Part shown: positions 5,966-6,969 of the stretch, piece by piece
Position numbering within the stretch: the first letter of the stretch is position 1
Layout: each line of letters starts with the position of its first letter
Assembly (NCBI GenBank): GCA_009927375.1
Contig: RFNE01000236.1
Coordinates: 1-6,969 of the forward strand
Reading direction: 5' to 3'
From: Actinomycetota bacterium
GTDB lineage: Bacteria > Actinomycetota > Acidimicrobiia > Acidimicrobiales > Ilumatobacteraceae
DNA: 6,969 nt
Program-made: the position numbers and the translations under genes
The notes under the pieces: model-generated
Told to the model about the DNA's origin: nothing
The model's input: the letters and a program-made list of their open reading frames with translations, nothing else
Databases searched by the model: none

Positions 5966-6969
5966 TTTCCACCTTCGTTGAGGGTGACCTCCATCGGGGT
6001 GAACGCTGAACCGGTCGTGTCGACGCCCAGCTCTGTCAACAGAGCGAGTGCCTCGGTCACGATGTCGTTCGTGTAGGCGTCAGCCGACGGTGCAGCAGTG
6101 AGGACGGTCGAACCTTCGAGGTTCTTGGTCTCCTGTGCCAACGTCGCGGTGCGATCCCACGCGGCCTGGTCGATCATGCCGGCGCCCATGGCGGACGGCC
6201 AGATCAACTTGTTGACCTCGTTCATCTGCCACAGCTGGTGGCTTGCACCGAGCTTGGAACCCTTGGCGACCACGATGTCGCGGCACGCCTCAGCGTTGTC
6301 GCGGCAGAATGCCCAGCCCTGGATCGAAGCAGCAACGAACTTCACTGCGGTCTCGCGGTACGCGGGATCCGACAGGCGGTTGCCGTCAGCCCAGATTGCG
6401 TCCTGCAACATACCGACGCCTTCATCCTCGTAAGAAACGACGTTGAAGTCATCCTTCGTGTAGAGCGCGCCGGTGTCTGGGTTCACTGCCTCGAGCACCT
6501 GTGCGTATTCGTTGTAGGTCATTGCCTCTGCGGCGTCGATGTCACCCGAGAGCAGACCGAGCATGTCGAACTGCTGCTGGACGAGCGTGACGTCCTTGGC
6601 CGGGTCGAGACCCGCCTTGGTGAGCGCTGCGAAGATTTCGAACTCGTTGCCGAAGCCCCAGTTACCGATCTTCTTGCCTGCGAAGTCCGCTGACGTGGTG
6701 ATGTTCTTGTCCTTGAACGACACCTGCAGGGTTCCTGAACGCTGGAAGATCTGGGCGATGTTCACGATGTTCGCGCCTGCTTCACGGCTGGCGAGGGCCT
6801 TGGGAACCCACGACAATGCGAAGTCAACTGCGCCGTCGGCGAGCTGCTGCTGCGGAACGATGTCCACACCACCCTCGACGATCTGGACATCGAGACACTG
6901 TGCCTCGTAGAAGCCCTGGTCCTGAGCGGCGAAGTAGCCGGCGAACTGAGCCTGGATGAACCACTGCAA
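5962..6969 (-). CDS. ABC transporter substrate-binding protein, NMT1/THI5-like, partial: N-terminus outside window
   Basis: This is an extracytoplasmic solute-binding protein of the family that includes hydroxymethylpyrimidine (ThiY), riboflavin (RibY) and taurine/nitrate-type binders. The visible 335 residues start at WFIQAQFAGYFAAQDQGFYE, the usual first strand and helix. EGGVDIVPQQQLADGAVDF, SWVPKALASREAGA and FQRSGTLQVSF follow, then GKKIGNWGFGNEFE and the hinge-side MTYNEYAQVLE. A CRDNAEAC segment in the second half is common in this family. The frame is open to the window edge, so the signal peptide or lipobox is not seen; a TTG at 6969 is unlikely to be the real start. The gene is the last of its operon, since a terminator and a convergent gene follow; the permease and ATPase would lie beyond the right edge or elsewhere. 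Ligand uncertain: a pyrimidine or flavin-like vitamin precursor is plausible. No frameshift seen. Confidence 0.88.
   Translation of the reverse strand: MQWFIQAQFAGYFAAQDQGFYEAQCLDVQIVEGGVDIVPQQQLADGAVDFALSWVPKALASREAGANIVNIAQIFQRSGTLQVSFKDKNITTSADFAGKKIGNWGFGNEFEIFAALTKAGLDPAKDVTLVQQQFDMLGLLSGDIDAAEAMTYNEYAQVLEAVNPDTGALYTKDDFNVVSYEDEGVGMLQDAIWADGNRLSDPAYRETAVKFVAASIQGWAFCRDNAEACRDIVVAKGSKLGASHQLWQMNEVNKLIWPSAMGAGMIDQAAWDRTATLAQETKNLEGSTVLTAAPSADAYTNDIVTEALALLTELGVDTTGSAFTPMEVTLNEGGN

Noticed and set aside
1..6969. Defence system, mobile element, CRISPR array, tRNA or riboswitch
   Set aside because: I looked for direct repeats, transposase or integrase motifs, cloverleaf structures and long structured leaders on both strands and found none.

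Overview
The window is GC-rich bacterial DNA with actinobacterial gene content. The histidine phosphatase (MSMEG_4193-like), DUF3090 and SCO1664-like genes form a trio that I know only from Actinobacteria. The style of the proteins suggests the class Acidimicrobiia (Ilumatobacter-like), but I inferred that by eye and it is not proven. I see no mobile elements, CRISPR arrays or RNA genes.

Layout. At the left edge, on the minus strand, is the N-terminal part of a type-5 uracil-DNA glycosylase. A very short divergent gap (about 29 bp) follows. Then comes a tight plus-strand operon of four genes: histidine phosphatase (407-1044), DUF3090 (1041-1544), SCO1664-like kinase-fold protein (1526-2233) and a conserved protein of unknown function (2230-3190). 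The genes overlap by 4, 19 and 4 nt, which suggests translational coupling. Next on the plus strand is kynureninase (3206-4476), with a leaderless-type promoter directly before its GTG, and after a hairpin a Glu/Leu/Phe/Val-type dehydrogenase (4542-5820) with a good ribosome binding site. A compact convergent intergenic region with a bidirectional terminator separates it from a minus-strand ABC transporter substrate-binding protein of the NMT1/THI5 type. That gene runs off the right edge.

Function. The two catabolic enzymes (kynureninase for tryptophan degradation, glutamate dehydrogenase for amino-acid nitrogen) are neighbours, but each seems to have its own promoter. The four-gene operon pairs a phosphatase with a protein of kinase-like fold and a small protein with a Cys/His metal-binding-like tail. 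Its biochemical role is not known to me.

Most striking at the sequence level: four genes are broken by six single-base indels, five in runs of three or four identical bases and one most simply placed at a CC pair. Restoring one base at each site gives full-length, family-typical proteins. The frame stays conserved on both sides of every break, so I read these as probable sequencing or assembly errors rather than pseudogenes. The corrected gene models are described under each entry.
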